Shown: positions 44,279-55,529 of the stretch, in pieces
Position numbering within the stretch: position 1 is the first letter of the stretch
Layout: every line of letters starts with the position of its first letter
Assembly (NCBI GenBank): GCA_007570785.1
Contig: ML664161.1
Span: 3,680,171 to 3,744,170, forward strand
Length of the DNA: 64,000 nt
Origin: Antilocapra americana
Taxonomy: Eukaryota > Chordata > Mammalia > Artiodactyla > Antilocapridae
Direction of reading: 5' to 3'
Program-made: the position numbers and the translations under genes
The notes under the pieces: generated by a model
Seen by the model: only the letters and a program-made list of their open reading frames with translations
What the model was told of the DNA's origin: nothing
Database searches by the model: none

Positions 44279-45798
44279 CACTCACCTAGAGCCAGACATC
44301 CTGGAATGTGAAGTCAAGTAGGCCTTAGGAAGCATCACTACAGACAAAGCTAGTGGAGGTGATAGAATTCCAGTTGAGCTATTTCAAATCCTGAAAGATG
44401 ATCCTCTGAAAGTGCTGCACTCAATGAGCAAGAAAATTTGGAAAACTTGGCAGTGGCCACAGGGCTGGAAAAGGTTAGTTTTCATTTCAATCCCAAAGAA
44501 AGGCAATGTCAAAGAATGCTCAAACTACTGCACAGTTGCACTCATCTCACATGCTAGTAAAGTAATGCTCAAAATTCTCCAAGCCAGGCTTCAGCAATAT
44601 GTTAACTTCCAGATGTTCAAGCTTGTTTTAGAAAAGGCAGAGGAACCAGAGATCAAATTGCCAATATCCACTGGATCACCAAAAAAGCAAGAAAGTTTCA
44701 GAAAACACATCTATTTCTGCTTTATTGACTATGCCAAAGCCTTTGACTGTGTGGATCACAATAAACTGTAGGAGATCCTGAAAGAGATGGGAATACCAGA
44801 CCACCTGGCCTGTCTCTTGAGAAACCTGTATGCAGGTCAGGAAGCAACCGTTAGAAGTGGACATGAAACAACAGATTGATTCCAAATAGGAAAAGGAGTA
44901 TGTTAAGGCTGAATATTGTCACCCTGCTTGTTTAACTTATATGCAGAGTACATCATGAGAAATGCTGAGCAGGATGAAGCATTAAGTGGATTCACATTGC
45001 ATAGAGAAATATCAATAACCTCAGATATGCAGATGACACCATCCTTAGAGAAGAAAGTGAAGAAGAACTAAAGAGTCTCTTGATGAAAGTGAAATAGGAG
45101 AATGAAAACATTGGCTTATAGCTCAACATTCAGAAAACTAAGATCATGGCATCCAGTCCCATCACTTCATGGCAAATAAATGGGGGAACAGCAGCTGACT
45201 TTTTTTTGTGGGGGTTCCCAAATTACTGCAGATGGTGATTGCAGCCAGGAAATTAAAAGACACTTACTCCTTGGAAGGAAAGTTATTACCAACTAGACAA
45301 GCATATTAAAACACAGACATTACTTGGTCAACAAAGGTCCATCTAGTCAAGGCTATGAATTTTCCAGTAGTCATGTATGGATGTGGGAATTGGATTATAA
45401 AGAAAGCTGAGTGCTGAGAATTGATGTTTTTGAACTGTGGTGTTGGAGAAGACTCTTGAGAGTCCCTTGGACTGCAAGGAGATCCAATAAGTCCATCCTA
45501 AAGGAGATCAGTTCTGGGTGTTTATTGGAAGGATTGATATTGAAGCTGAAACTCCAATCCTTTGTCCACCTCATGCGAAGAGCTGACTCATTTGAAAAGA
45601 CCCTGATTCTGGAAATGATTGAGGGCAGGTGGAGAAGGGGACGACGGAGGATAAGATGGTTGGATTGCATCACCGACTCAATGGACATGAGTTTGGGTCA
45701 GCCCGGGAGCTTGTGATGGATAAGGAGGCCTGGTGTGCTGCTTTTCATGGGGTCACAGAGGGTTGGACACAACTGCATAACTGAAGTGAACTGAACTG
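44279..45798 (+). mobile_element. BovB LINE, 1.5 kb, with 12-bp target duplication
   Basis: Sense BovB from the CTAGAGCCAGACATCCTGGA block upstream of the reverse transcriptase to the GAACTGAACTGAA tail. AATATGACCTAT (44267-44278) and AATATGATCTAT (45799-45810) match at 11 of 12 positions. Reverse transcriptase fingers, palm (YADD codons near 45027) and C-terminal regions are all present, but frames break several times. Confidence 0.95.
44412..44771 (+). pseudogene. BovB reverse transcriptase fingers and first catalytic motif
   Basis: A 119-codon frame contains WKRLVFISIPKKGNVKECSN near residues 19-38, ASKVMLKILQARLQQYV, and FIDYAKAFDCVDHNKL at the end, which carries the first catalytic aspartate of the palm. 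A stop replaces the tryptophan codon right after HNKL. The remaining domains follow in other frames up to about 45700. Confidence 0.9.
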
Positions 45799-45810
45799 AA
45801 TATGATCTAT

Positions 45811-46246
45811 AAATACCAGACAGGAAAATACTTAATAGAACTTCTATATCATGTGTTCAAGATATCAAATTATTTATTATATTATGTACTGAAAATTTCA
45901 TTGTGTGCTGGGAGATGGTGCCAATGTGATCAATGGAGCAGAAAAAGAGTGAGTAATGCATCTATAGAACTTCAAGAGGATAGGATTTCTTTACAAGAGC
46001 TTCCTCCGATGTAGTATCTGCTACTGAAGCAAAATTTTAGACTCTTACTTCCTGATTATACAATGCAAACTAAATTGGCTGATAATTATATTTGGACTGG
46101 CAGAAGAAGGGCATAGCATGCCAGCTAAAGAATGAGACTTAAAAATATGGAAGAATTATGGTGAGGAAATGATTTCTAGTAATTACCGAAGGAAAGAACA
46201 GGGTTTACTGTTCAAATTTACTTTGCTCATTGCTTTATAGCATCAG
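45811..46246. other. Unassigned sequence
   Basis: Nothing recognised in about 430 bp. Confidence 0.45.
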
Positions 46247-46960
46247 TTTTATTCAGATTTAATTGAAGTATAACACTGTATTCGTTTAAGTATACAGCAT
46301 GATTTGATATGAGTATATATTGCAAAATGATTACCACAATGTTTCGTTAACAACCATCTCCTCACATAGTTACACAATTATTTTCTTGTGATGAGAACTT
46401 TTAAGATCTTGTCTATTAGCAACTTTCAAATATTCATTAACTTTATTTACACATTTACATTATGTAATGTAATATACATTACAACCCCAGAAATTAAAAT
46501 TGGAAATTTTTTAAGATTAAGTTCATAAACTTTTAATTAAAAGTTTGTACTGTTTGACCAAGGGCTTCCCTAGTGGCTCCGTGTTAAAGAATCCTCCTGC
46601 CAGGCAGGAGACACAGGGTTCAATCCCTGAGTCCAGAAGATCCCTTAGAGAAGGAAATGGCTACCCACTTCAGTATTCTTCTCTGGGACATCTCATGGAC
46701 AGAGGAACCTGGCAGGCTACAGTCCATAGCGTCACAAAGCATCAGACATGACTTAGCAACTAAACAACAACGAAAACAAAACCACTGACCACCTTAACCC
46801 ATTTCCCTCACCTACAATACCCTGTCTCTGGCAACCACTAATCTGTTCTTTATGAGTTTTGTTTTTTTGTTTTTTTTTTTAATTGTTATATTTCACAAAT
46901 AAGTAAGACCATAGAGTATGTGTTTTTCTGGTTGACTGTATAGTATCAATCTTGGTGAAT
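46247..46960 (-). mobile_element. Ancestral L1M 3' UTR, antisense, split by a SINE
   Basis: Antisense L1M 3' end: TTTATTCAGATTTAATTGAA, TTGCAAAATGATTACCACAA, CTTGTGATGAGAACTTTTAA and AGTTTGTACTGTTTGACCA. After the SINE at 46561-46785 it resumes with AACCCATTTCCCTCACC, CTCTGGCAACCACTAATCTG and a weaker end. The continuous order across the SINE supports one element. Confidence 0.75.
46561..46785 (+). mobile_element. Bov-tA SINE inside the L1M 3' UTR
   Basis: Complete Bov-tA (AGGGCTTCCCTAGTGGCTCC to CTTAGCAACTAAACAACAAC). TGACCA at 46555-46560 and 46786-46791 is the likely target duplication. Confidence 0.92.
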
Positions 46961-46989
46961 CAAGAGATCAAGAAAATTGTTTCTGGGTT

Positions 46990-47165
46990 CAGAGCGACTG
47001 AGGTGATTCCTGGTTTTGTTACTCATCATATGGATCTTCAACAAGTTACACAAGCTTTCTGAGCCTCCATTGTCTGTGTTTTACCACAGGGATAACATTG
47101 TCCACATTACAAATCATTATGAGGATAGATTTATATGTGTAAATTGGCTGAGTGGGTCTCAGACA
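46990..47165 (+). mobile_element. MIR SINE
   Basis: ATTCCTGGTTTTGTTACTCA, TCTTCAACAAGTTACACAAG, TTTCTGAGCCTCCATTGTCT and TTATGAGGATAGATTTATAT give the MIR order in sense. Confidence 0.7.
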
Positions 47166-47229
47166 ATTAGCACAATTTTGCCATCTTTTCCTTCAAAAAA
47201 CTTCATTTTGATGTATGTTCATGGCTGTT

Positions 47230-47269
47230 TCATTCATTCATGACTTTTTCATCCATTCATTCATTCATG
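47230..47269. repeat. (CATT)n tetranucleotide repeat, imperfect
   Basis: Two CATT runs (47231-47240 and 47253-47267) separated by a short interruption. Confidence 0.88.
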
Positions 47270-47399
47270 TTTTTTTCTAGTTTGTGATCTCATGAATTGC
47301 CCTCTTGTTGCTATTCCTTTGTTAAAATGTTAAAGTGTGAATTGTTCTATTGTTGCTATTCCTTTAATTGTTAAAATATTAACATTTTCCTTACCACCT

Positions 47400-47480
47400 T
47401 CTGATTTCTTTTTTTTAAATTAATGTATTTATTTTTTCCTTTACATTATCATGCTGGTTTTGCCGTACATTGACTTATCC
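47400..47480 (-). mobile_element. L1 3' terminal scrap, antisense
   Basis: A T-rich tail complement is followed by TTTACATTATCATGCTGGTT and TTGCCGTACATTGAC, the last 50 bp of ruminant L1 in antisense. Confidence 0.75.
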
Positions 47481-48089
47481 CTTGAAATTTGTATCTCATT
47501 CTTATCACCTCATCTATAGTCCATGCTTACTTACCATTTCAGTTCTTCTCTTGAAAAACTCTCCTTTGGCTTCCCTAAGTTTATTTTTTCTCTCTTGATC
47601 TTATAAAGTTTAACTATGCCTTCTAAGTCCATATACCAGACTTCTCTTTATCTTGCCGACTTTAAGAACTTTATTAACATCATGCACTAGGTCTTTTTCA
47701 ATTTTCTCCTCTTGCCCTCTTCTTGTGTTCATCTACTCCCACAATTATAGGTAGCATGTTTCTGAACACTTCTGAAGGCTGGCTCTAACTAACTGTATTT
47801 CAAACCTTTATATGAGGCTGGATTGGACATATATCATGGATATCTTGAAGACAGTACATACTCAATATATCCAAGATCAAAAGTTATTGGCTATCAAAAA
47901 TTGTTCTCTTTGGGTTCTCTTTCATGTTTAAAGGTCTTGTAATCCTTTTAATTTCCCTAAATAGACATCATCAGTAATTTTAAACACTTCCCCTTCCTGA
48001 ATAGAGACTTCATCAGTTCTTGCCATCTTTCCGTTTTAAGGTGGTTTTCCACTTCTCCAGATTCTAAAAACTAATGAATAGAAATTTTA
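47481..48089 (+). other. Unassigned, possibly L2-related
   Basis: Pyrimidine-rich sequence. GGATATCTTGAAGACAGTAC and CTCAATATATCCAAGATCAA (near 47838-47880) recall an L2 coding block, but the match is weak and I do not assign the rest. Confidence 0.3.
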
Positions 48090-48540
48090 AATAGACTGAG
48101 GAGACCAGAAGGGGGCACGCTCATGCCTTAAGAGGATAGCAGAGCCCGACAGAAGTCTTTTTTTTTCCTCTGAGCAAGAACTCAGGAAATGAAAAGCCAT
48201 GGACTCTCGCCTTTTTTTTTTTTCTTTCTTTCTTTCTTTCTCTCTCTCTCTTTTTTTTTTGTAAATTTATTTATTTTAATTGAAGGCTAATTACTTTAAA
48301 ATATTGTAGTGGTTTTTGCCATACATTCACATGAATCAGTCACGGGTGTATATGTGCCAACTTCCTTTCCCCTCTCCATAAATGTGTTCTCCCTTTATTG
48401 TATGGGACCTTGCACATGACTCTTCATGGTTGCAGACCCCAAATTGCAATTTTCTGCTGATCCCAAATAAAACCATCTTCTCTGGAGAAATATGCAGCAG
48501 TCTATTGTTTGGGTCACTAAGTCTATCATGTTTTTCTTCA
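48090..48540 (+). mobile_element. Probable ERV LTR split by an L1 3' end
   Basis: Outer parts: 48095-48210 (GAGGAGACCAGAAGGGGGCA, TAGCAGAGCCCGAC) and 48380-48525 (TATGGGACCTTGCACATGAC, GGTTGCAGACCCCAAATTGC). An AATAAA signal lies at 48466-48471, and the CAGTCTATTGTTTGGGTCAC end looks like U5. The compact layout and signal suggest a retroviral LTR in sense. The family and exact ends are not determined. Confidence 0.5.
48211..48375 (-). mobile_element. L1 3' end with T/TC-rich tail complement, inside the LTR
   Basis: A poly-T, (TTTC)n and (TC)n stretch at 48211-48260 is followed by TTTTAATTGAAGGCTAATTA, TATTGTAGTGGTTTTTGCCA and TCACATGAATCAGTCACGGG, which are the antisense L1 3' UTR end. It lies between the two halves of the probable LTR. 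Confidence 0.8.
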
Positions 48541-48654
48541 GAAAAAGATTGAGCTCTTCAACTTTCTCAGAAGGCTTTAGAATGTCTCAAATAAAACTCT
48601 TTAGTGAGACATCAAATGTAATATCTTCTGGGCCTGATTTTGTCAGGTTCATGT

Positions 48655-49319
48655 ATTCAGTTCAGTTCAGTCACTCAGTCATGTCCAACTCTTTGCAGCC
48701 CCATGAATCACAGCACACCAGGCCTCCCTGTCCATCACCAACTCCCAGAGTCCACCCAAAGCCATGTCCATTGAGTCGATGATGCCATCCAGCCAGCTCA
48801 TCTTCAGTCATCCCCTTATCCTCCTGCCTCCAATCCTTCCCAGCATTAGAGTCTTTTCCAATGAATCAACTCTTCGCATGAGGTGGCCAAAGGATTGGAG
48901 TTTCAGCTTCAGCATCAGTCCTTCCAATGAACACCCAGGACTGATCTCCTTTAGGATGGTCTGGTTGGATCTTCTTGCAGTCCAAGGGGCTCTCAAGAAT
49001 CTTCTTCAGCACCACAGTTCAAAAGCATCAATTCTTCGGCGCTCAGCTTTCTTCACCGTCCAACTCTCACATCCATACATGACTACTGGAAAAACCATAG
49101 ACTTAACTAGATGGACCTTTGTCGGCAAAGTAATGTCTCTGCTTTTTAATATGCTATCTAGGTTGGTCATAAATTTCCATCCAAGGAGTAGGCGTCTTTT
49201 AATTTCATGGCTGCCATCACCATCTGCAGTGATTTTGGAGCCTCCCAAAAATAAAGTCTGACACTGTTTCCACTGTTTCCCCATCTATTGCCCATGAAGT
49301 GATGTGTATTTACCATGAA
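48655..49319 (-). mobile_element. BovB LINE, 3' 650 bp with 8-bp target duplication
   Basis: Antisense BovB from the TTCAGTTCAGTTCAG tail to the TTGCCCATGAAGTGATG block. GTTCATGT is found at 48647-48654 and 49320-49327. The last 17 bp before the right copy (TATTTACCATGAAG) resemble a second copy of the element's own 5' junction sequence. Confidence 0.95.
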
Positions 49320-49327
49320 GTTCATGT

Positions 49328-51641
49328 GTAAAATTTTATAAATGCCCATTCCCTACCCAATCCATCTATTTTTTTCTACCTCCACTCCCTTTTCTTATGG
49401 TTTTACCACTTCTTGCAATATTTACTCTTCCCTTTCAGTTCTCTAGCTATTATAATATAACTGGCCTCTAGAAGCCATTCAAGGAGTTTCTCAGCCTTAA
49501 TTTTTTAAGCAGTCAATAAGACATATTGGTGTTTTAATTTATTTGTATTTTTTTGTTTAAATGTATATAGTACTTTAATTATTTATGACGCTCCTCTACT
49601 AAACCATAAAGTCAGGTAGTTTTCCCTCAAGATGCCATGCAGTGCTTGCACATTATAAACATGAACAAATGCTTATTAAAGTAAAATAAAATTAGAAGAG
49701 AAACCATAGACTCAATTATATAATTTAGTCAAAATAAGTATAACTCTGTTATAATTCAGGAAAGGCACACATAGAGCTGTGAGGGAGGAGGAGGAGGACA
49801 CCTGCCAAGGCAGTCAGACATCTTCAATAATATTTGGTAATTAGCTGGTTGACATGTTACAACATGATCACCCTCTCATTTTAGAGCAAGTCTACATCCA
49901 TGATACCTTTCTAATATTTAAAAGGTAAGAAAATAGTCTCTATCAAAGCTTTGTAACAGTTGTTAAAATATGACCACAGATTTGAACTCATTTTGTATGT
50001 TTCAATTGTGAAGAAATCCAATATCATTATTTGAATATTTTTAATTGATATGTAAAAATGGCAGCTGCTTTTTTGGAAAATATAGCAATGGATGCTTATA
50101 ATAGCTTAAAAATTTTACCTTAATTTAAAAGAAGAAAGATCAGTGTAGACACTGAAATGCTTAAGCTCCAGTGTCCACGATTTATGGCTGCTAAAATTCA
50201 CAAAGCCCTATTTAGAAGTTTAGAGATTAAAAAAAATCTTTCATACATATTCTGTTAGAGATAACAGTATATTATTGATATTCTCTTTCATTTCAGCATA
50301 AACAATAAAATCTTTAAGATATACATATTCCCAGGTAAAAATGTGTTAAAAGGAATAAAAAATATGATTTAAAAAATTCTCAGGTCTTTTTAATCTTAAC
50401 TATCCTTATTTTTTAATTTATTTTCAAAACATTAGTAAGCGAGGATGGCCTCCATTTTCTTATAGTTATATGATTCCCTCTCCCCTTAAAATATAGATCT
50501 TCTCAACTTGAGATTGGCAACAATACTAAGAATCCTAAGACTTGCTCAGGAAAAGAAAAAAGTGTATTTGGCCCATGGGTATTATCAACATTACTTTTGC
50601 TTCTTCTGTTGTATAGTGGACCTGGAGTCCTTGCTATGCCTTCTGGTCACTTTTCTATTAGGCTCACATGTGGACTCATAGACTGGCATCAGACCCTTTG
50701 ATTATGTTTCAAGTATCTGTTTTCTTACTTTCCTTCTGTCTCTATAATGAACCCGTAATGTTAGATTAGAGTTTAGCAACACTCCCCTGTTAGGCAGCAG
50801 ATTAAAATGGTGGTATCGTGAACTTACACATCTCTACCTATTGGCGGCAATCATTATTTTGCTACTTTTTCAGACTCTATCTCTCCGTCTTCCTTTGTCC
50901 CACTTAACGTTTTGCAAGGGCAAGAGAGTAGAGGTGTCTAATTAGTTGTAGCATTAGGGTTTCTCTACTCTCCAAACTTTTCCAGAATCCAAATTGCAAG
51001 CCTAAGCTTTTGAATAGATTCTGTAGGACTTTTATCTGGGTAATGTCTGCTAGAAATACCCCTTTTCTTAATTAACCAACCTAATGAGAAGGGATGATAG
51101 TTGAGTTTTGTCTCAGTTGTAGCTTACGAATTGCTTCACCCTCCCCAGTTGAGCAATGTCCTTATTCTCATTATGAGTCTGAGCTCCCTCCAATACTCAA
51201 AAGGTTTGCTGTAGGTACCCAGCCTCATCATGTCAGTGGCACATTAAGGGAAGATACTGGATTCTTCTTGTCTTACCAGTTCCCTTTTGAGGAGCCTGAG
51301 GAAGGATAAGCTTAGTAAAGGTCATGAAAGCCTGTATGTAGAAGTTAGGTTATTACCACCCCACCTTGATAAGTCGCCATTTGCCCTACATCTAAGGGAC
51401 ATCATCCCTTCAGGTATTGTGATTCCCTCTTTGTGAAGGTGAGCAGCTATTTCTTCTTACTCTACCTTTTTCCAACATAATACCTAGATTATGGTAGTAG
51501 GGTGCTGAGAGTGAGGTAGTGTTTGTACTTAGTTCTGCTTGGGCAAACTTGGAGTCAAATATTACCCTTAACCAGCCACTGCTTATCCTGCTCTGAATGA
51601 TATACCAGCTGAAACTAGGAATCCCTTTCCCATACTCTTGT
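49328..51641. other. 2.3-kb quiet block without recognised repeats
   Basis: This is one of the longest stretches without a repeat I can name; it holds only a short (GGA)n at 49785-49799. Positions 50550-51640 are less AT-biased and show no A-rich tails or simple repeats. The open frames are short (71 codons at 51094-51309 at best) and show no domain. It could be an old, decayed element (an antisense retroviral interior is one possibility) or unique sequence. Confidence 0.5.
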
Positions 51642-51744
51642 GAGTGAATGATTGTTGCTCAGTGATGTTGGACTCTTTGCTCCTCTGTCTATGGAATTCT
51701 CCAGGTAAGAATACTGGAGTGGGATGACATTTCCTTCTCCAGGT
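51642..51744 (-). mobile_element. Bov-tA SINE fragment with internal deletion, antisense
   Basis: GTTGCTCAGTGATGTTGGAC, then GCTCCTCTGTCTATGGAATT and GGAGTGGGATGACATTTCC. The part between the GACTCTTTG and GGCTCCTCTG blocks is missing. ATACTCTTGT (51632-51641) and ATGCTCTTGT (51745-51754) form a 9-of-10 target duplication. Confidence 0.88.
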
Positions 51745-51754
51745 ATGCTCTTGT

Positions 51755-52559
51755 AATCATTCTTTATATTGTAAGCAAAGATCAACACACTTTAAGTTAT
51801 CCTCTGATGATTTTCAGAAAGCTGAGTCTCACATCTCAGGAGCCCTTGCTTTGCCAAATCCTTGGTTTAAAGTGCTTAGGTATTCAGACAAATCTATTAG
51901 TCATCAAATAAATTTGAAAACATCACATACATAATATCTCCCTTTGGAGTTTTACAATGCACATTAGCATCATAAATTCTCTAAACAAAAATGTTATAGG
52001 GAATTCTGCCTAGCTATGTTTAACACAGCCTTTCTCAAAGTTATTTAACCCTAGAATATTTTGTTTTCTAAGTAATATCTCATAAAACTAATGTTCTATA
52101 AAAAAAATTCTAAGAAATGCTGCTTTCTGTTAGTAAACTGGGAGGCTCCTTTTGATGAAAAGAAAAACTTGGAACACATAAAGAGTGATTAAGCCTGAAG
52201 AAGAACATCATGACAAGCTAGAAAAATTCACACATGCCTAATTCTTCTATTCTCTCCTTTTCTTTCCATTTTTCTTCCTTTTTTTTAAATGAGTATTTCC
52301 CTAACTACTGCCCAGCAGATATCAACACTGTCAGGAAAAAGGAAAAAAAAAATGAAATATCAAGTGACAGCGTCTTTTCAGCTCAAAGCCCAGATTGGAG
52401 TTATTATAAACAAAACAGGCATATAAAACTTTGTTTTTAATTTTTTTGTTTTAAATATATCTTTGAAGTATAATAATATACTTAAAAATTCTTGCTATCC
52501 TTATGTAAGCCACACATTTTTATTTAACACCTAATCAATCAAACATAGTAATGTTTCCA
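51755..52559. other. Unassigned sequence
   Basis: About 800 bp with no family or gene recognised. Confidence 0.5.
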
Positions 52560-52972
52560 GAAATCATCATGCCTTTCTGTTACAACTTTATTACTTTTTT
52601 AGAACAGTTAAAGTTCACATCAGAATTGGGAAGAAAGTATAGAGATTCCTCTGGTATCCATTGCCTCCATATATGCATAACACCTCCAGTTATCAACAAT
52701 CCCCACTACAGTGGTACATGTGTTACAACTACAAATGTACATTGATGAATCTACATTGACAGCTAATAATTACCCAAAGTTCACATTACCCAAAGTTACA
52801 TTATAATTCACTCTTGGCTTTGTACATTCTATGGGTTTGGACAAATGCATAATGGCACATAGCTGTCATTATGGTATCATATATTTTCACTATTATGTAT
52901 TTCACTAAAAATTCTCTGTGCTCTGTCTTTACATCCCTTCCCACACCCCTTGTTTTGTCTTTTTGTTATTTT
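52560..52972 (-). mobile_element. Ancestral L1M 3' UTR, antisense
   Basis: Antisense old L1 3' region: GTGGTACATGTGTTACAACT, TTCACTCTTGGCTTTGTACA, TTCTATGGGTTTGGACAAAT, ATTATGGTATCATATATTTT and CTCTGTGCTCTGTCTTTACA follow in the expected order. A BovB insertion ends it at 52973. Confidence 0.75.
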
Positions 52973-53800
52973 TGTTGTTCAGTCACTGAGTCATGTCTGA
53001 GTCTTTGCAACCCCATGGAATGCAACACACCAGGCTGCTCTGTCCTTCACTATCTCCCGAGTTTGCTCAAGTTAATGTCCATTGAGTCAGGGATGCTATC
53101 TAGCTATCTCATCCTCTGCCACTCCCTTCTCTTTCTGCCTTCAATCTTTCCAAGCATCAGGGTCTTTTCCAATGAGTTAGCTCTTCATCAGTACCAGTTC
53201 AGTTGCTCAGTCGTGTCTGACTCTTTGCAACCTCATGAACTGCAGCACGCCAGGCCTCCCTGTCCATCAACAACTCCCGGAGTCCACCCAAACCCATGTC
53301 CATCCGGTCGGTGATGCCATCCAGCCATCTCATCCTCTGTCTTCCACTTCTCCTCCTGCCCCCAATCCTTCCCAGCATCCATCCCTAGCTTTTCATATCA
53401 GGTGGCCAAATATTGGAACTTCTGCATCCTTCCAATCAATATTCATTGGAACAGTCAATGAATATTCAGGGTTGATTTTCTTCAGGATTGACTGGTTTGA
53501 TCTTGCAGTTCAAGGACTCTCAAGACTCTCAAGAGTCTTCTCCAGCACCACAACTCAAAAACATAAATTCTTCAGTGCTAAGCCTTCTTTATGGTCCAAC
53601 TCTCACAACTGTACATGACTACTGGAAAAATCATAGCTTTGACTATGTGAAACTTTGTCTGCAAAGTGATGTCACTGTTTTTAATATATTCTCTAGGTTT
53701 GTCACAGCTTTCTTTCTGAGAAACAGACATCTTTTAATTTTTTGGCTACAATTACTGTCAACAATGATTTTGGATTGTCTTTTTAGTAGAAATGTAAAGT
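52973..53800 (-). mobile_element. BovB LINE of an older subgroup, itself interrupted by a BovB
   Basis: Its 3' end is TTGTTGTTCAGTCACTGAGT rather than the TTCAGTTCAG repeat of younger copies. It runs in antisense to the GACTACTGGAAAAATCATAG block and the degenerate AATGATTTTGGATTG block at about 53775. The piece 53189-53385 is a second, inserted BovB. Confidence 0.92.
53189..53385 (-). mobile_element. Younger BovB 3' fragment nested in an older BovB
   Basis: About 190 bp of antisense BovB (AGTTCAGTTGCTCAGTCGTG to CCAATCCTTCCCAGCATCC) repeats the part of the element just seen at 52980-53150, showing that it is a second copy. TAGCTCTTCAT (53178-53188) and TAGCTTTTCAT (53386-53396) flank it at 10 of 11 positions, and the outer copy resumes in register on the right. 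Confidence 0.9.
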
Positions 53801-54359
53801 TAAAAAAAAAAAAAAGGACCTGATCCTATCTATTTATCCCATACAGTACTGTTACCATTGCTCATCAATAAAAGCATAATATTTTATTAATCAAATTACA
53901 ACACAAAAATATAAAATACATGAGGGTTTTAAAATTCTAAACATTACAATTTCCAAGACAAAAAGACAAGCCATGTATCATTCTTTAGTATAATAATTTA
54001 TATACTTTCTATACTCCCTTATCTCAGATAGTATAGTTAGTCTTATTGAATTTCTAAGTAATTTAGCTGTAGCCTTCAGATTTCATCCCATTATGTCATC
54101 TGAAACATCTCACATTACTAGATTACCCTCTCTGATGATGGCTATTATGTTTATCTCTATGGAACAATTCATTATGCTGACTAATGCTATCTTATCACCT
54201 CCAACTTATAAAGACTTCCTACTTTATAAACTCTACTTTGAAGGTAACATTTGCATTTTCTTTTCAGCCTTTTTTTTCCCTGTGATCAAATTCTAATTCA
54301 CATTTAAGACAGGGAAAAAAAAAGAAAAGAAAAAGCTAAGCTATTTTAATTTTCATTAA
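53801..54359. other. Unassigned AT-rich sequence
   Basis: Starts with a 14-A run at about 53802-53815, then nothing recognised. Confidence 0.5.
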
Positions 54360-54997
54360 TATTTTCATTTTTTAATTTTTTTTAATTTTCTTTACTTTAT
54401 TGTGTTGGTTTTGCCATACATTGACATGAAACCGCCATGGGTTTACATATGCTCCCCCTCCAGAACCCCCCTCCCTCCTCCCTCCCGACTCCCTCCGCCT
54501 GGGACATCTCGGTGCACCAGCCCCGAGCATCAATCCTGGGCTGGCGATTGATTTCACATATGGTAATTAACATGTTTCAGTGCCATTCTCCCATATCATC
54601 CCACCCTTGCCCTCTTCCACAGAGTCCACGAGTCTGTTCTATATATCTGCGTTCCTTTTGCTGTCTCACATGCAGGGTTCTCGTTACCATCTTTCTAAAT
54701 TCCATACATATGCCTTAGTATACTGTATTGTTGTTTTTCCTTCTGGCTTACTTCACTCTGGATAATACGCTCCAGTTCTGTCCACCTGAGTAGAACTGAT
54801 TCAAATGAATTTTTTTTGAATGCCGAGTAGTATTCCATTGTGTATATGTACCACAGCTTTCTTATCCAATCGTCAGTTGATGGGCATCTAGGTTGCTTCC
54901 ATGTCCTGGCTATTGTAAACAATGCCGCGATGAACATTGGGGTACACGAGTCTCTTTCAATTCTGGTTTCCTCGGTGTGTATGCCCAGCAGTGGGAT
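54360..54997 (-). mobile_element. L1 3' end, antisense, 640 bp
   Basis: The T-rich tail complement (54360-54400) is followed by the antisense L1 3' UTR (TTGGTTTTGCCATACATTGA, GGACATCTCGGTGCACCAGC) and the end of ORF2 to the GTGTATGCCCAGCAGTGGGA block. The CpG-containing 3' UTR is well preserved, suggesting moderate age. Confidence 0.95.
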
Positions 54998-55072
54998 AAT
55001 AGTTATTATTTCAAGGTGACTGATATTTTGGACTATGGCAATTTTGGAGGGGTTGGAGTGGTACTTTTCCAT
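54695..55072 (-). pseudogene. L1 ORF2 C-terminal remnant
   Basis: Within this minus-strand frame, the part from about residue 27 on is the L1 ORF2p C-terminal region ([20 protein letters not shown], then ALFTIARTWKQPRCPSTDDW, LWYIYTMEYYSAFKKN and SEVSQKEKQQ). The first 26 codons come from flanking non-L1 sequence. Confidence 0.8.
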
Positions 55073-55529
55073 TAATTTTGAGTTTTAATTCCTGTCTTTT
55101 CAAATTTATGCCACATCTGTTTGCTATTTCATCTTTGTAATGTCTGACTGGCCATTCTATAGCTAACATGAAATGTAGATTATGAAAGACTAATAAAAAA
55201 CTGACCTTTGACTTAAGTAGTTTATTGAAACAATACTGTTATATATGAGTTAAGGAGTTCCAAAAATATGCTTTGCAAGTTTTTCTCATCACTTCATGAA
55301 AATTTTGATTTTTCAGATAAATTGTCTCCTCCCTCTACAATTCACTTCAACTTAACCTATTAGACATTTGATAAAATAATATCACCAAGTATTTTCATAC
55401 ATGTCATGCACTGTCAATAGATGCTGGGATATTAGAAGTAGTTGAGTCTCTTTGCTGTCTCTAAGTTCTTCTAGGTTATGAAAAATAGATTTGTAAATAA
55501 AGACATAAACATATTTTTATACAAAAATA
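54998..55529. other. Unassigned AT-rich sequence
   Basis: Nothing recognised in about 530 bp. Confidence 0.5.

Noticed and set aside
48764..49261. 165-codon plus-strand frame
   Set aside because: Antisense of the BovB at 48655-49319; an open antisense frame is a property of the BovB sequence, not a gene.
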